Source: Paraburkholderia caffeinitolerans
GTDB taxonomy: Bacteria; Pseudomonadota; Gammaproteobacteria; Burkholderiales; Burkholderiaceae
DNA: 64,000 bases
Assembly (NCBI RefSeq): GCF_902859945.1
Contig: NZ_CADIKL010000001.1
Coordinates: forward strand, 1 to 64,000
Direction: 5' to 3'
Shown here one piece after another: positions 11,004-23,777 of this stretch. The position numbers and the translations under genes were made by a program. The number at the start of each line of letters is the position of its first letter. Position 1 is the stretch's first letter. Under the pieces are notes generated by a model. That model ran no database searches and was not told the origin of the DNA. It worked only from the letters and a program-made list of their open reading frames with translations.

Positions 11004-11032
11004 TTGCGAGCTTGTAGTTTTTCTACTAACAT
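11004..11032 (+). promoter_or_regulatory. Probable edd promoter containing HexR-like operator 2
   Basis: TTGCGA at 11004-11009 and TAACAT at 11027-11032, with a 17-base spacer, form a plausible sigma-70 promoter about 70 bases before edd. The spacer is almost filled by TGTAGTTTTTCTACT (11013-11027), a 13-of-15 match to the HexR box by eye. A repressor bound here would block polymerase, which is how HexR control of edd works in other proteobacteria. Confidence 0.6.
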
Positions 11033-11103
11033 CGCCGCATCGCTGACCGGATCGCGCGATGTGTCCCCGAGCGTCCCGCGAGATAAAAATGGAAGGAGAT
11101 TCG

Positions 11104-12987
11104 ATGGTTTCCCCGCATTCGCAGTTGATGAAGGTCACGCGGCGCGTGATCGAGCGCAGCAAACCGACACGCGAGGCCTATCTCGCGCGCATCGCGGCGG
11201 CGCAGGACCGCTTCCCGGCGCGCGGCGCGCTGTCGTGCGCGAATCTCGCTCACGGTTTCGCCGGTCTCGAAGGGCGCGACAAGATCGCCATCAAGGCGAT
11301 CCGCGAACCGAACATCGGCATCGTCTCGTCCTATAACGAGATGCTTTCGGCGCACGCCCCCTACAAAGACTTCCCCGAGATCATCAAGAAGGCCGCCCGC
11401 GAAGTGGGCGGCGTCGCGCAGTTCGCGGGCGGCGTGCCCGCGATGTGCGATGGCGTCACGCAGGGCAATGCCGGCATGGAGCTGTCGCTGTTCTCGCGCG
11501 AAGTGATTGCGATGAGCACGGCTGTTGCGCTCACGCACAATATGTTCGACGCGGCGCTGTGCCTTGGCGTGTGCGACAAGATCGTGCCGGGCCTGCTGAT
11601 CGGCGCGCTGCAATTTGGCCATCTGCCCACCATTTTCGTGCCCGCTGGCCCGATGACGAGCGGCATCTCGAACGACGACAAAGCGAAGGTGCGCCAGAAG
11701 TTCGCGACGGGCCAGTGCGATCGCGAGGCGCTGCTCGAATCCGAGGCCGCCGCATACCACGGTCACGGCACCTGCACGTTCTACGGCACGGCCAACAGCA
11801 ATCAGATGCTGATGGAGGTCATGGGCCTGCATCTGCCGGGCTCGGCGTTCATCCATCCCCACACGCCGCTGCGCGACGAACTCACGGCGGCGGCTGCGCG
11901 CCGCGTGCTCGAGCTCACCGTCGAGCGCGGCAACTATACGCCGATCGGTCACGTGATCGACGAGAAGGCGGTGATCAACGGCATCGTCGCGCTGATGGCG
12001 ACGGGCGGCTCGACCAACCATACGCTGCACCTCGTGGCGATGGCGCGCGCGGCGGGCATCATCATCGACTGGAACGACTTCGACGAGCTTTCGGCCACGG
12101 TGCCGCTGCTCGCGCGCGTCTATCCGAACGGCAAGGCCGACGTGAATCATTTCCACGCGGCGGGCGGCATTGCCTTCCTCGTGCGCGAGTTGCTCGACGG
12201 CGGCCTGCTTCACGAAGACGTGAAGACGGTGGCGGGCGAGGGCCTGCGCCACTACACCGAAGAGCCGAAGCTGCTCGACGGCAAGCTTACGTGGGTGCCG
12301 GCGGTCGAGAAAAGCGCCGATACGGCCGTGCTGCGTCCGCTGCCCGAGCCGTTCCAGCCGGACGGCGGCCTGCGTCTGATGCAAGGCCGCATCGGCCGCG
12401 GCGTCATCAAGATTTCGGCGGTGGCGCCCGATCATCGCCTCGTGCGTGCGCCGGCCATCGTGTTCGATTCGCAGGAAGCGGTGCAGGAAGCCTTCGATCG
12501 CGGCGAACTCGAACGCGATTTCGTTGCCGTCGTGCGTTTCCAGGGCGCGCGCGCCAATGGCATGCCGGAGTTGCACCGCCTCACGCCGCTGCTCGGCGTG
12601 CTGCAGGACAAGGGCTTTCACGTTGCGCTCGTGACCGACGGGCGCATGTCGGGCGCGTCGGGCAAGGTGCCGGCCGTGATTCACGTGTCGCCGGAAACGC
12701 TGCTGCACGGGCCGATCGGCAAGGTGCGCAATGGCGATATCGTCGTGATCGATGCGGTCGCGGGCGTGCTGGACGTGGAAGTGGACGAGGCGGAGTGGAG
12801 CGCGCGCCCGGTCGCTCACCCCGCGCATCAGGAAAGCAATGAAGTGGGCTTCGGCCGCGAGCTGTTCGGTGTATTCCGCGCCGCTGCCGCTCCCGCGGAG
12901 CTGGGTGCGTCGGTGTTCGGACCGCTTGTCGGCGAAGTGCCGGCCACGCCGGCTGTCGCTACCGCTGCCGCGCGCGCGACGCACTAA
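11104..12987 (+). CDS. edd: Phosphogluconate dehydratase
   Basis: Edd removes water from 6-phosphogluconate to give 2-keto-3-deoxy-6-phosphogluconate, the first committed Entner-Doudoroff step. It is a cytoplasmic iron-sulfur enzyme of the IlvD/Edd family. The 627-residue length is right for Edd and longer than IlvD. Family motifs include [15 protein letters not shown] (about 122-136, a cluster cysteine), [28 protein letters not shown] (about 220) and [14 protein letters not shown] (about 511-524). I chose the ATG at 11104, with GGAAGGAG just upstream, over the ATG at 11059. eda follows after 63 bases in the same operon. Confidence 0.96.
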   Translation: MVSPHSQLMKVTRRVIERSKPTREAYLARIAAAQDRFPARGALSCANLAHGFAGLEGRDKIAIKAIREPNIGIVSSYNEMLSAHAPYKDFPEIIKKAAREVGGVAQFAGGVPAMCDGVTQGNAGMELSLFSREVIAMSTAVALTHNMFDAALCLGVCDKIVPGLLIGALQFGHLPTIFVPAGPMTSGISNDDKAKVRQKFATGQCDREALLESEAAAYHGHGTCTFYGTANSNQMLMEVMGLHLPGSAFIHPHTPLRDELTAAAARRVLELTVERGNYTPIGHVIDEKAVINGIVALMATGGSTNHTLHLVAMARAAGIIIDWNDFDELSATVPLLARVYPNGKADVNHFHAAGGIAFLVRELLDGGLLHEDVKTVAGEGLRHYTEEPKLLDGKLTWVPAVEKSADTAVLRPLPEPFQPDGGLRLMQGRIGRGVIKISAVAPDHRLVRAPAIVFDSQEAVQEAFDRGELERDFVAVVRFQGARANGMPELHRLTPLLGVLQDKGFHVALVTDGRMSGASGKVPAVIHVSPETLLHGPIGKVRNGDIVVIDAVAGVLDVEVDEAEWSARPVAHPAHQESNEVGFGRELFGVFRAAAAPAELGASVFGPLVGEVPATPAVATAAARATH

Positions 12988-13050
12988 GCCACGCCAATAG
13001 CGCGGCGCGACCAGAGCGAAAAACTGAATTCATCATCAAGGAGCCTGATC

Positions 13051-13692
13051 ATGGCAACAAGCACGGTGGCCGACATTGTCGGCCTCGGCCCGGTGATTCC
13101 GGTGCTGGCATTCGATACGGCCGAGCAGGGCGAGCACGTTTCGCGCGCGCTGCACGCGGGTGGCGTGAAAGTACTGGAGATCACGCTGCGCACGGCGGCG
13201 GGTCTCGAGGCGATCGAGCGCGCCGCGCAGATCGCACCGGACATCGTCGTTGGCGTGGGCACGATCACGAAGCCCGAGCATTGCGCGCTCGCTAAAAAGG
13301 CCGGCGCGCAGTTCGGCGTCTCGCCGGGCCTCACGCGCGAGATTCATCAGGCGTCGCTCGATGCGGGGCTGCCGCTGCTGCCCGGCGTCATGACGCCGAC
13401 GGACATCATCGTGGCGATGGAACTCGGCTACGAGATCGTCAAGTTTTTCCCGGCGGTGCCGGCGGGCGGCCTCAATATGCTGCAGGCCTTCCATGGCCCG
13501 TTCCCGACGCTCAAGATCTGCCCCACGGGCGGCATCACCGCTGAGTCGGCGATCAACTTCCTTGCGCTGCCCAACGTGGTTTGCGTGGGGGGCTCGTGGC
13601 TCACGCCGAAGGCGGCGCTCGCCGCCCAGGACTGGGCCGAAGTGACGCGTCTCGCACGCGCCGCCAGCGAGCTGTCGCGCCCGGTGCGCTGA
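13051..13692 (+). CDS. eda: 2-keto-3-deoxy-6-phosphogluconate aldolase (KDPG/KHG aldolase)
   Basis: Eda splits KDPG into pyruvate and glyceraldehyde-3-phosphate. The 213-residue class I aldolase shows the catalytic glutamate in VLEITLRT (residue about 45) and the Schiff-base lysine in EIVKFFPAVPAGG (about 133). The phosphate-binding CPTGGI motif is near 158. A ribosome site (AAGGAG) precedes the ATG. It directly follows edd, so both should be transcribed from the HexR-controlled promoter. Confidence 0.96.
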   Translation: MATSTVADIVGLGPVIPVLAFDTAEQGEHVSRALHAGGVKVLEITLRTAAGLEAIERAAQIAPDIVVGVGTITKPEHCALAKKAGAQFGVSPGLTREIHQASLDAGLPLLPGVMTPTDIIVAMELGYEIVKFFPAVPAGGLNMLQAFHGPFPTLKICPTGGITAESAINFLALPNVVCVGGSWLTPKAALAAQDWAEVTRLARAASELSRPVR

Positions 13693-13750
13693 CGTTGCAT
13701 GTGGCGGCGGTATTCCGGGCGTTCGTTCCCTGATTTCGTTCTGCTGCATC

Positions 13751-13802
13751 CGCGAGCCGCGCAGGCAGCGCCCTTTGGGGCGCATGGCCTGCGCGGCTCG
13801 CG
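13751..13802 (+). terminator. Long GC-rich hairpin after eda (possible terminator)
   Basis: A perfect 16-bp stem, CGCGAGCCGCGCAGGC with its complement GCCTGCGCGGCTCGCG (13751-13766 and 13787-13802), encloses a second stem GCGCCC/GGGCGC. Only interrupted T-runs follow, so this is not a classical intrinsic terminator. It may act with Rho, protect the edd-eda mRNA 3' end, or separate eda from the gluconate transport genes. Confidence 0.5.
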
Positions 13803-13963
13803 CGTCTTTCGCTTGCTTTCGCTCGTTTTTCAGGCACGCGGCAGAGAAAGCCGCTATAACCTCTACAATCTCGGCCCCTCGACAGCCGAGCCCTTCCGTG
13901 CAGCGCGATGACGTGCTCGCGCAGCCACGGAAGAAAAAAGACAACTAACAGGAGAAGAGCCTC

Positions 13964-15325
13964 ATGGGAGTGGCCCACGGCAGTAATCTGCTGATTTACG
14001 CGGTCGTCGCGATCGCTGCGCTGATCTTCATGATCACGCGCTGGAAGGTTTATCCGTTCCTTGTCCTGATCATCGTTTCGTTGCTGCTCGGCCTGGCTGC
14101 CGGCATGCCGATGGATACGATCGTCAAATCGTTCGAAACCGGCAACGGCAATACGCTCGGCCACATCGCCATCGTGGTGGGTCTCGGCACCATGCTCGGC
14201 AAGATGATGGCGGAATCGGGCGGCGCCGAGCGCGTCGCCACGACGCTGATCCGCTGGTTTGGCGAGAAAAACATCCACTGGGCGATGATGTTCGTCGCGA
14301 TCATCGTCGGCTTGCCGGTGTTCTTCGAAGTCGGCTTCGTGCTGCTGATTCCGATCGCGTTCAACGTCGCCAAGCGCACGGGCAAATCGCTGCTGCTGGT
14401 CGGCTTGCCGATGGTGGCGGGCCTTTCCGTCGTGCACGGCCTGATTCCGCCGCACCCGGCCGCGCTGCTCGCGGTACAGGCGTATCACGCCGATATCGGC
14501 AAGACCATCGCCTACGGCCTGATCGTCGGGATTCCGACCGCGATCGTCGCCGGCCCGCTGTTCGCGCTGCTCATTCACCGCACGGTCAAGCTGCCCGAGA
14601 ACAATCCGCTCGCGGACCAGTTCATCGGCGAAATGAAGATCAAGGACGATCACGAGCTGCCCAGCTTCGGCATCACGCTCTTCACGATCCTGCTGCCCGT
14701 GCTCCTGATGCTGATCGGCAGCTGGGCCGACCTCGTGTTCACGCCCAAGACCTTGCCGAACAGCCTGCTGCACTTTGTCGGCACCTCGGACGTCGCGCTG
14801 CTGATCGCCGTGCTGGTCAGCTTCTGGACCTTTGGCGCGCAACGCGGCTTCAACCGCGCGCAGATCCAGAAGTTCTGCGGCGACTGCCTCGCGCCGATCG
14901 CGGGCATCACGCTCATCGTGGGCGCGGGCGGCGGCTTCGGCCGCGTGCTGATGGACGGCGGCATCTCGAAGGAGATCGTCGCGGTGGCGCAATCGGCGCA
15001 TCTTTCGCCGCTGCTGTTCGGCTGGTTCGTGGCGGCGCTGATCCGTCTCGCGACCGGCTCGGCTACCGTCGCCATGACGACGGCCTGCGGCATCGTCGCG
15101 CCGGTTGCGGCCGCGAGCGGCGCGGCTGTGAGCCCCGAACTGCTGGTGCTCGCGACGGGCTCCGGCTCGCTGATCTTTTCGCACGTCAACGACGGCGGCT
15201 TCTGGCTGATCAAGGAATATTTCGGCATGACGGTCGGTCAGACCTTCAAGACCTGGTCGCTGTGCGAGACCATCATTTCGCTGATGGGCCTCGGGCTGAC
15301 GTTTGTGCTGGCGAGCGTGGTGTAA
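13964..15325 (+). CDS. gntT: Gluconate permease, GntP family
   Basis: A 453-residue inner-membrane symporter of the GntP family, importing gluconate or a related sugar acid with protons. About 12 to 14 hydrophobic segments run through it. Family-typical stretches include GLPVFFEVGFVLLIPIAF (about 113-130), VVHGLIPPHPA (about 160) and GSATVAMTTACGIVAP (near 366-381). AGGAG lies about 7 bases upstream of the ATG. gntK follows after 18 bases, so uptake and phosphorylation are coupled, and both feed 6-phosphogluconate to the neighbouring edd-eda pair. Whether the gene shares HexR control is not shown; I see no HexR box just upstream. Confidence 0.92.
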   Translation: MGVAHGSNLLIYAVVAIAALIFMITRWKVYPFLVLIIVSLLLGLAAGMPMDTIVKSFETGNGNTLGHIAIVVGLGTMLGKMMAESGGAERVATTLIRWFGEKNIHWAMMFVAIIVGLPVFFEVGFVLLIPIAFNVAKRTGKSLLLVGLPMVAGLSVVHGLIPPHPAALLAVQAYHADIGKTIAYGLIVGIPTAIVAGPLFALLIHRTVKLPENNPLADQFIGEMKIKDDHELPSFGITLFTILLPVLLMLIGSWADLVFTPKTLPNSLLHFVGTSDVALLIAVLVSFWTFGAQRGFNRAQIQKFCGDCLAPIAGITLIVGAGGGFGRVLMDGGISKEIVAVAQSAHLSPLLFGWFVAALIRLATGSATVAMTTACGIVAPVAAASGAAVSPELLVLATGSGSLIFSHVNDGGFWLIKEYFGMTVGQTFKTWSLCETIISLMGLGLTFVLASVV

Positions 15326-15343
15326 AGAGAAGAGGGCGCGGCA

Positions 15344-15847
15344 ATGATTCTGATCGCGATGGGCGTGTCGGGCTCGGGCAAGACCCGCATTGGCGAGTTG
15401 CTGGCCGAGCGCCTGCACTGCAGCTTCACCGACGGCGACGCGTTCCATAGCGAAGCCAACAAGAAGAAGATGCACGACGGCATCCCGCTCACCGACGACG
15501 ACCGCTGGCCGTGGCTGCGCACGATTCGCGCGGCCATCGAGGAAAAGCAGCGCGCGCACGAGACGGCCGTGTTCACGTGTTCGTCGCTCAAGCGTTCGTA
15601 TCGCGACATCCTGCGCGGCAGCGACCGCGACGTGCGGTTCGTGTACCTGAAGGGCAGCTTCGAGGTACTGCACGATCGCCTCGCGTCGCGCACGGGTCAC
15701 TTCTTCGATCCGTCCTTGCTGCAAAGCCAGCTCGACACGCTCGAAGCGCCGGGCCCTGACGAGGCGATCGAGGTGAGCATCGAGCACACGCCCGAGCAGA
15801 TCGTCGATGAGGTGATCAAGCAGATGGAGACGCGCCGCACGAGTTGA
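15344..15847 (+). CDS. gntK: Gluconokinase
   Basis: GntK phosphorylates gluconate with ATP to 6-phosphogluconate. The 167-residue P-loop kinase has the Walker A motif MGVSGSGKT at residues 6-14. The family motif DGDAFHSEANKKKMHDGIPL (about 31-50) and CSSLKRSYRDILR (about 82) also match. It sits 18 bases behind the permease in one operon and is closed by a strong bidirectional terminator. Confidence 0.95.
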   Translation: MILIAMGVSGSGKTRIGELLAERLHCSFTDGDAFHSEANKKKMHDGIPLTDDDRWPWLRTIRAAIEEKQRAHETAVFTCSSLKRSYRDILRGSDRDVRFVYLKGSFEVLHDRLASRTGHFFDPSLLQSQLDTLEAPGPDEAIEVSIEHTPEQIVDEVIKQMETRRTS

Positions 15848-15864
15848 TCGCTTCGTGTGGACGT

Positions 15865-15905
15865 AAAAAAGGCGCTTCGTTCATTGTGAACGAAGCGCCT
15901 TTTTT
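15865..15905. terminator. Bidirectional terminator between gntK and purB
   Basis: A 12-bp stem GGCGCTTCGTTC/GAACGAAGCGCC with loop ATTGT is flanked by A6 on the left and T6 on the right. It can therefore end transcription from gntK (plus) and from purB (minus). Confidence 0.93.
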
Positions 15906-15947
15906 GTTGCCGGCGCGGAAAAACCGCGCCGCCGCAACGCAATCCGC

Positions 15948-19363
<3,416 letters not shown>

Positions 19364-19427
19364 AAGCGGCCCATGCGGGCGCGAGCGGGCCTAGAATGCG
19401 GACTTCTCATCCGCACTCTGGCTTCGC

Positions 19428-20378
19428 ATGGAACTCAAATGGCTCGAAGATTTCGTTTCGCTGGCGGAAACGCATAGCTTTAGCCGCTCGGCCGAGTTGC
19501 GGCACGTGACGCAGCCGGCATTCTCGCGCCGCATCCAGGCGCTTGAAGCGTGGCTTGGCACCGAACTGATCGATCGTTCGGTCTATCCCACGCGGCTGAC
19601 CTCCGCGGGCCAGGTGTTCTACGAGCAGGCGCTCGCAATGCTCTCGCAGTTTCACGAAGCGCGCACTGTGCTGCGCGGCCATACCGCCACGCCTGCCGCG
19701 ACGATCGAATTCGCGGTGCCGCACACGCTCTCGCTCACGTATTTTCCGCGCTGGCTCCAGCGCATCGAAGCGAAGCTTGGCCGGATCCACACGCGCCTGC
19801 GCGCGCTGAACGTGCACGACGCGGTGCTCTCGCTCGTGGAGGGCGGCTGCGATCTCGTGATGGGCTATCACCATCCGAGCCATCCGGTGACGCTCGACCC
19901 GGCGCGCTACGACACGCTCACACTTGGCATCGAACCCATCAGCCCATACTCGGCGCCGCAACGCGCGGGCCGTGCGCGCTACACGCTGCCTGGCACGGCC
20001 GATGCGCCCTCGCCGTACCTCTCCTATACGCCGAACGCCTATCTGGGCCGCATGACCGAGGTGATCGTCGCCAATGCGCCAACGCGGCTGTATCTGGACC
20101 GCGTCTACGAAACCGACATGGCCGAAGGCCTCAAGGCCATGGCGCTCGCGGGTCACGGCATCGCATTCCTGCCGCATAGCGCGGTGGAGGACGCCGTCGC
20201 GCAAGGCAAGCTGATCCGGCTCGATCGCGGCACGCGCGGCGTGCCCGAGGGCCAGTTCACGCTCGACATGGAGATTCGTCTCTACCGCGACAAGCTAGCT
20301 TCGCAGGGCAACGACGCACGCGAGACGCTCGTGCGCGCGCTGTGGGACGTCGTGAGCGACGAGGTCGCCCGCAACTGA
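19428..20378 (+). CDS. LysR-family regulator, HypT/YjiE-like
   Basis: A 316-residue LysR-type regulator with an N-terminal winged helix-turn-helix (residues 1-60, FSRSAELRHVTQPAFSRRIQALE) and a periplasmic-binding-like effector domain (about 90-300). The effector part, including LSYTPNAYLGRMTEV near residue 200, resembles the hypochlorite-responsive regulator HypT of E. coli. I judge this by eye, so the inducer is unproven. It is codirectional with gdhA, whose promoter overlaps a LysR-type dyad. This makes control of gdhA by this protein a testable idea. Confidence 0.8.
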   Translation: MELKWLEDFVSLAETHSFSRSAELRHVTQPAFSRRIQALEAWLGTELIDRSVYPTRLTSAGQVFYEQALAMLSQFHEARTVLRGHTATPAATIEFAVPHTLSLTYFPRWLQRIEAKLGRIHTRLRALNVHDAVLSLVEGGCDLVMGYHHPSHPVTLDPARYDTLTLGIEPISPYSAPQRAGRARYTLPGTADAPSPYLSYTPNAYLGRMTEVIVANAPTRLYLDRVYETDMAEGLKAMALAGHGIAFLPHSAVEDAVAQGKLIRLDRGTRGVPEGQFTLDMEIRLYRDKLASQGNDARETLVRALWDVVSDEVARN

Positions 20379-20431
20379 ACGAAACAGAGCACAAACAGAG
20401 CACAAACCGAGCGCGACACATTCTTTCGACT

Positions 20432-20460
20432 TTGAAAACGTTATGCACGAAAAGCATAAT
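20432..20460 (+). promoter_or_regulatory. gdhA promoter overlapped by a LysR-type dyad
   Basis: TTGAAA (20432-20437) and CATAAT (20455-20460) are spaced 17 bases apart, a good sigma-70 promoter 78 bases before the gdhA ATG. The dyad TTATGC-N7-GCATAA at 20441-20459 lies inside it and fits the T-N11-A pattern bound by LysR-family regulators. Occupancy would be expected to repress, or to require repositioning to activate. Confidence 0.6.
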
Positions 20461-20537
20461 GGGATGATCAAACGGCATTGGATTTCGCGTGGGTGTTTTC
20501 TGACAATGGCTCCACTTCTTCGATAGCTGGAGCGTAC

Positions 20538-21836
20538 ATGTCTTCCCAATCGCAGTCTGCAGTGTCTTCGGTTCCGTCTTATCTTCACGCGGACGATCTT
20601 GGTCCGTGGGGCAACTATCTTCGCCAGGTCGATCGCGTCGCGCCGTATCTCGGCTCGCTGTCGCGCTGGCTCGAAACGCTCAAGCGCCCGAAGCGCATCC
20701 TGATCGTAGACTGCCCGATCGAACTCGATAACGGCACCGTTGCGCACTTCGAAGGCTATCGCGTGCAGCACAACGTTTCGCGTGGTCCCGGCAAGGGCGG
20801 CGTGCGTTATCACCAGGACGTTACGCTCTCCGAAGTGATGGCGCTGTCCGCATGGATGTCGGTCAAGAACGCAGCAGTGAACGTGCCGTACGGCGGTGCG
20901 AAGGGCGGCATCCGCGTCGACCCGCGCACGCTTTCGCGTGGCGAGCTCGAGCGCGTGACGCGCCGCTACACCAGCGAGATCGGCATCATCATCGGACCGA
21001 ACACCGACATTCCCGCGCCGGACGTGAACACGAACGAGCAGATCATGGCGTGGATGATGGACACGTACTCGATGAACCAGGGCCAGACGGCCACGGGCGT
21101 CGTGACGGGCAAGCCCATTTCGCTGGGCGGCTCGCTGGGCCGCCGCGAGGCAACCGGCCGCGGCGTGTTCGTCGTGGGCTGCGAAGCGGCGCGCCGCAAG
21201 GGCATGTCGATCGAAGGCGCACGCATTGCCGTGCAGGGCTTCGGCAACGTGGGCGGCATCGCCGCGCGTCTGTTCCAGGAAGCGGGCGCTAAGGTCGTGG
21301 CCGTGCAGGATCACACCGGTTCGATCTACAAATCGACCGGTATGGACTCAGCAGCGCTGCTCGAGCACGTGGCCAAGACCGGCGGCGTGGCGGGCTTCGC
21401 CGGCGCGGACATGCTCAGCAACGAAGAATTCTGGACCATCGAAACCGATATCCTGATTCCGGCCGCGCTGGAAAACCAGATCACCGAGCACAACGCAGGC
21501 AAGATCCGCACGAAGATCATCGTGGAAGGCGCGAACGGCCCGACCACGACGGCCGCCGACGACATCCTGCACGACAAGGGCGTCCTCATCATTCCGGACG
21601 TGGTGGCGAACGCGGGTGGCGTGACCGTTTCGTACTTCGAATGGGTGCAGGACTTCTCGAGCTTCTTCTGGACCGAGTCCGAGATCAACGAGCGTCTCGA
21701 GCGCGTGATGCGCGAAGCGTTCACGGCGGTCTGGCAGGTGGCGAGCGAGCAGGGCGTGTCGATGCGTACGGCGGCGTTCATCGTTGCATGTAAGCGCATC
21801 CTGATGGCGCGCGAAATGCGCGGCCTGTACCCCTGA
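20538..21836 (+). CDS. gdhA: Glutamate dehydrogenase
   Basis: Interconverts glutamate with 2-oxoglutarate and ammonia. The 432-residue hexameric-type enzyme shows the substrate loop [13 protein letters not shown] (about 87-99), the catalytic lysine in [14 protein letters not shown] (about 116-129) and the dinucleotide-binding [13 protein letters not shown] (about 234). [17 protein letters not shown] (near 324) also matches. The similarity is to NAD-type GdhA/GudB enzymes, but cofactor choice was not tested. I chose the ATG at 20538 with GGAG seven bases upstream; translation from 20478 lacks support. It lies upstream of the glutamate transporter genes, which links it to glutamate use. Confidence 0.95.
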   Translation: MSSQSQSAVSSVPSYLHADDLGPWGNYLRQVDRVAPYLGSLSRWLETLKRPKRILIVDCPIELDNGTVAHFEGYRVQHNVSRGPGKGGVRYHQDVTLSEVMALSAWMSVKNAAVNVPYGGAKGGIRVDPRTLSRGELERVTRRYTSEIGIIIGPNTDIPAPDVNTNEQIMAWMMDTYSMNQGQTATGVVTGKPISLGGSLGRREATGRGVFVVGCEAARRKGMSIEGARIAVQGFGNVGGIAARLFQEAGAKVVAVQDHTGSIYKSTGMDSAALLEHVAKTGGVAGFAGADMLSNEEFWTIETDILIPAALENQITEHNAGKIRTKIIVEGANGPTTTAADDILHDKGVLIIPDVVANAGGVTVSYFEWVQDFSSFFWTESEINERLERVMREAFTAVWQVASEQGVSMRTAAFIVACKRILMAREMRGLYP

Positions 21837-21923
21837 TCGAAGCGCGAACGCAAAGCGCAACGCATCGGCGCAGTGCCTCCGGCAGCGGTAAAAATTACGT
21901 TTTGAATCGTTGCTGAAAGAAGG

Positions 21924-21955
21924 CAGGCGGCTCCCACAAAGGGCCGCCTGTTTTT
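21924..21955 (+). terminator. Terminator after gdhA
   Basis: The 8-bp stem CAGGCGGC/GCCGCCTG with an 11-base loop is followed directly by TTTTT. It separates gdhA from the gltI transcription unit. Confidence 0.85.
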
Positions 21956-22062
21956 GCATTTGGCGGTGTATAAAACACTCATGCAGCGCCAGGGTCCACC
22001 TTAATGCTTTCAATAAAATTACTTTGTTACACTGGCGGCGGTTCTTGCCAAGGAGATCAAGG

Positions 22063-22956
22063 ATGAAAATCAAAAAGGCCGCGCTCGTTCTCGCCACCCT
22101 CGGTTTTGTTGCCGCGAGCGCGCATGCGCAGGACTCGGGCACGCTCAAGAAAATCAAGGACACGGGCGTCATCTCGCTGGGTCACCGCGAATCGTCGATT
22201 CCGTTTTCGTACTATGACGACAAGCAGAACGTGGTCGGCTACTCGCAGGACTTCGCGATGAAGATCGTCGAGGCGGTGAAGCAGAAGCTGAACATGCCGA
22301 ACCTCAAGGTCAAGATGGTGCCGATCACCTCGCAGAACCGCATTCCGCTCGTGCAGAACGGCACGATCGACATTGAGTGCGGCTCCACGACCAATAACGC
22401 CGAACGCCAGCAGCAGGCTGCCTTCACGAACACGATTTTCGTGATCGGCACGCGCCTCATGACGAAGAAGGATTCGGGCATCAAGGATTTCGCCGACCTC
22501 AAGGGCAAGACCGTCGTGACGACGGCGGGCACGACGTCCGAGCGCCTCCTGCGCAAGATGAACCAGGACAAGAGCCTCGGCATGAACATCATCAGCGCGA
22601 AGGACCATGGCGAGTCGTTCATGACGCTCTCCACGGGCCGCGCGGTGGCGTTCATGATGGACGACGCACTGCTCGCGGGCGAGCGCGCGAAGTCGAACAA
22701 TCCGGGCGATTTCGTGATCGTCGGCACGCCGCAATCGCATGAGGCCTACGGCTGCATGATGCGCAAGAACGACCCCGAGTTCAAGAAGGTCGCCGACGAC
22801 GCCATCGCGAAGGTCGAGACCTCGGGACAAGCCGACGCGATCTACAAGAAGTGGTTCGAATCGCCGATTCCGCCGAAGGGTCTCAACCTGAACTTCCCGG
22901 AAAGCGACGACATGAAGGCGCTCTTCAAGAGCCCGAACGACAAGGCAATCGACTGA
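22063..22956 (+). CDS. gltI: Glutamate/aspartate ABC transporter periplasmic binding protein
   Basis: The 297-residue product has a Sec signal peptide (MKIKKAALVLATLGFVAASAHA, cleavage near 22). A polar amino acid-binding domain follows, with FSYYDDKQNVVGYSQDFA near 47 and IDIECGSTTNNAERQQQAAF near 104-123. It captures glutamate and aspartate in the periplasm and delivers them to GltJK. AAGGAGATCAAGG precedes the ATG at 22063, which fixes the start. A perfect intrinsic terminator follows the gene, so it is probably expressed above the permease genes. Confidence 0.95.
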   Translation: MKIKKAALVLATLGFVAASAHAQDSGTLKKIKDTGVISLGHRESSIPFSYYDDKQNVVGYSQDFAMKIVEAVKQKLNMPNLKVKMVPITSQNRIPLVQNGTIDIECGSTTNNAERQQQAAFTNTIFVIGTRLMTKKDSGIKDFADLKGKTVVTTAGTTSERLLRKMNQDKSLGMNIISAKDHGESFMTLSTGRAVAFMMDDALLAGERAKSNNPGDFVIVGTPQSHEAYGCMMRKNDPEFKKVADDAIAKVETSGQADAIYKKWFESPIPPKGLNLNFPESDDMKALFKSPNDKAID

Positions 22957-22987
22957 TCTGGGCGCAAGCCTGATCGGCGTGTAAAAC

Positions 22988-23022
22988 AGAACGGAAGAAG
23001 CCGCGCTTCTTCCGTTCTTTTT
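22988..23022 (+). terminator. Intrinsic terminator between gltI and gltJ
   Basis: A perfect 13-bp stem AGAACGGAAGAAG / CTTCTTCCGTTCT (loop CCGCG) is followed by TTTT. The gltJ ribosome site TGGAGG starts two to three bases further on. The position implies partial termination rather than the end of the operon. Confidence 0.9.
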
Positions 23023-23036
23023 GTTGGAGGCTCTTC

Positions 23037-23777
23037 ATGTCCTACCATTGGAACTGGGGCATATTGCTCAGCCCCGTCTCGACGGGCGAACCCACCACCT
23101 ATCTCGGCTGGATCATCTCGGGCCTTTGGGTGACGGTGTCGGTGTCGCTCTGCGCGTGGGTGATCGCGCTCGTCGTCGGGTCGTTCTTCGGGGTGCTGCG
23201 CACGGTGCCGAACAAGTATGCCGCTGCCGCGGGCACCATTTATGTTGCGATCTTCCGCAACATCCCGCTCATCGCGCAGTTCTTCATCTGGTACTTCGTG
23301 CTGCCGGAAATCTTGCCTGCGTCGCTTGGCAACGCGTTCAAGCAACTGCCGCCCGGTGTGCAGTTCTTCTCCGCGTCGGTCATTTGTCTCGGGCTCTTCA
23401 CCGCAGCGCGCGTGTGCGAACAGGTGCGCTCGGGCATTAACGCGCTGCCGCGCGGCCAGCGCGCCGCCGGCCTCGCGATGGGTTTCACGCAGTGGCAGAC
23501 GTATCGCTACGTCTTGCTGCCGGTGGCTTACCGCATCATCGTGCCGCCGCTCACCTCCGAGTTTCTCAACATCTTCAAGAACTCGGCGGTTGCGTCCACC
23601 ATCGGCCTGCTCGATCTTTCTGCGCAGGCGCGCCAACTCGTCGACTACACCGCGCAAAGCTATGAGTCGTTCATCTCGGTCACGCTCGCTTACGTGCTGA
23701 TCAACCTGATCGTCATGTCGCTGATGCGCTGGGTCGAGGCGAAGTCCAAGCTGCCCGGCTATATCGGAGGCAAGTGA
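23037..23777 (+). CDS. gltJ: Glutamate/aspartate ABC transporter permease
   Basis: A 246-residue inner-membrane permease of the HisM/GltJ class. It has about five hydrophobic helices and the cytoplasmic EAA-type loop [18 protein letters not shown] (about 124-141) that contacts the ATPase. A ribosome site (TGGAGG) sits right behind the gltI terminator. Its stop codon overlaps the start of gltK by one base, so translation of the two permeases is coupled. Confidence 0.94.
   Translation: MSYHWNWGILLSPVSTGEPTTYLGWIISGLWVTVSVSLCAWVIALVVGSFFGVLRTVPNKYAAAAGTIYVAIFRNIPLIAQFFIWYFVLPEILPASLGNAFKQLPPGVQFFSASVICLGLFTAARVCEQVRSGINALPRGQRAAGLAMGFTQWQTYRYVLLPVAYRIIVPPLTSEFLNIFKNSAVASTIGLLDLSAQARQLVDYTAQSYESFISVTLAYVLINLIVMSLMRWVEAKSKLPGYIGGK

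Noticed and set aside
21910..22062. Upstream extension of the gltI frame
   Set aside because: It would bury the signal peptide and run through the gdhA terminator; the ATG at 22063 has an excellent ribosome site.
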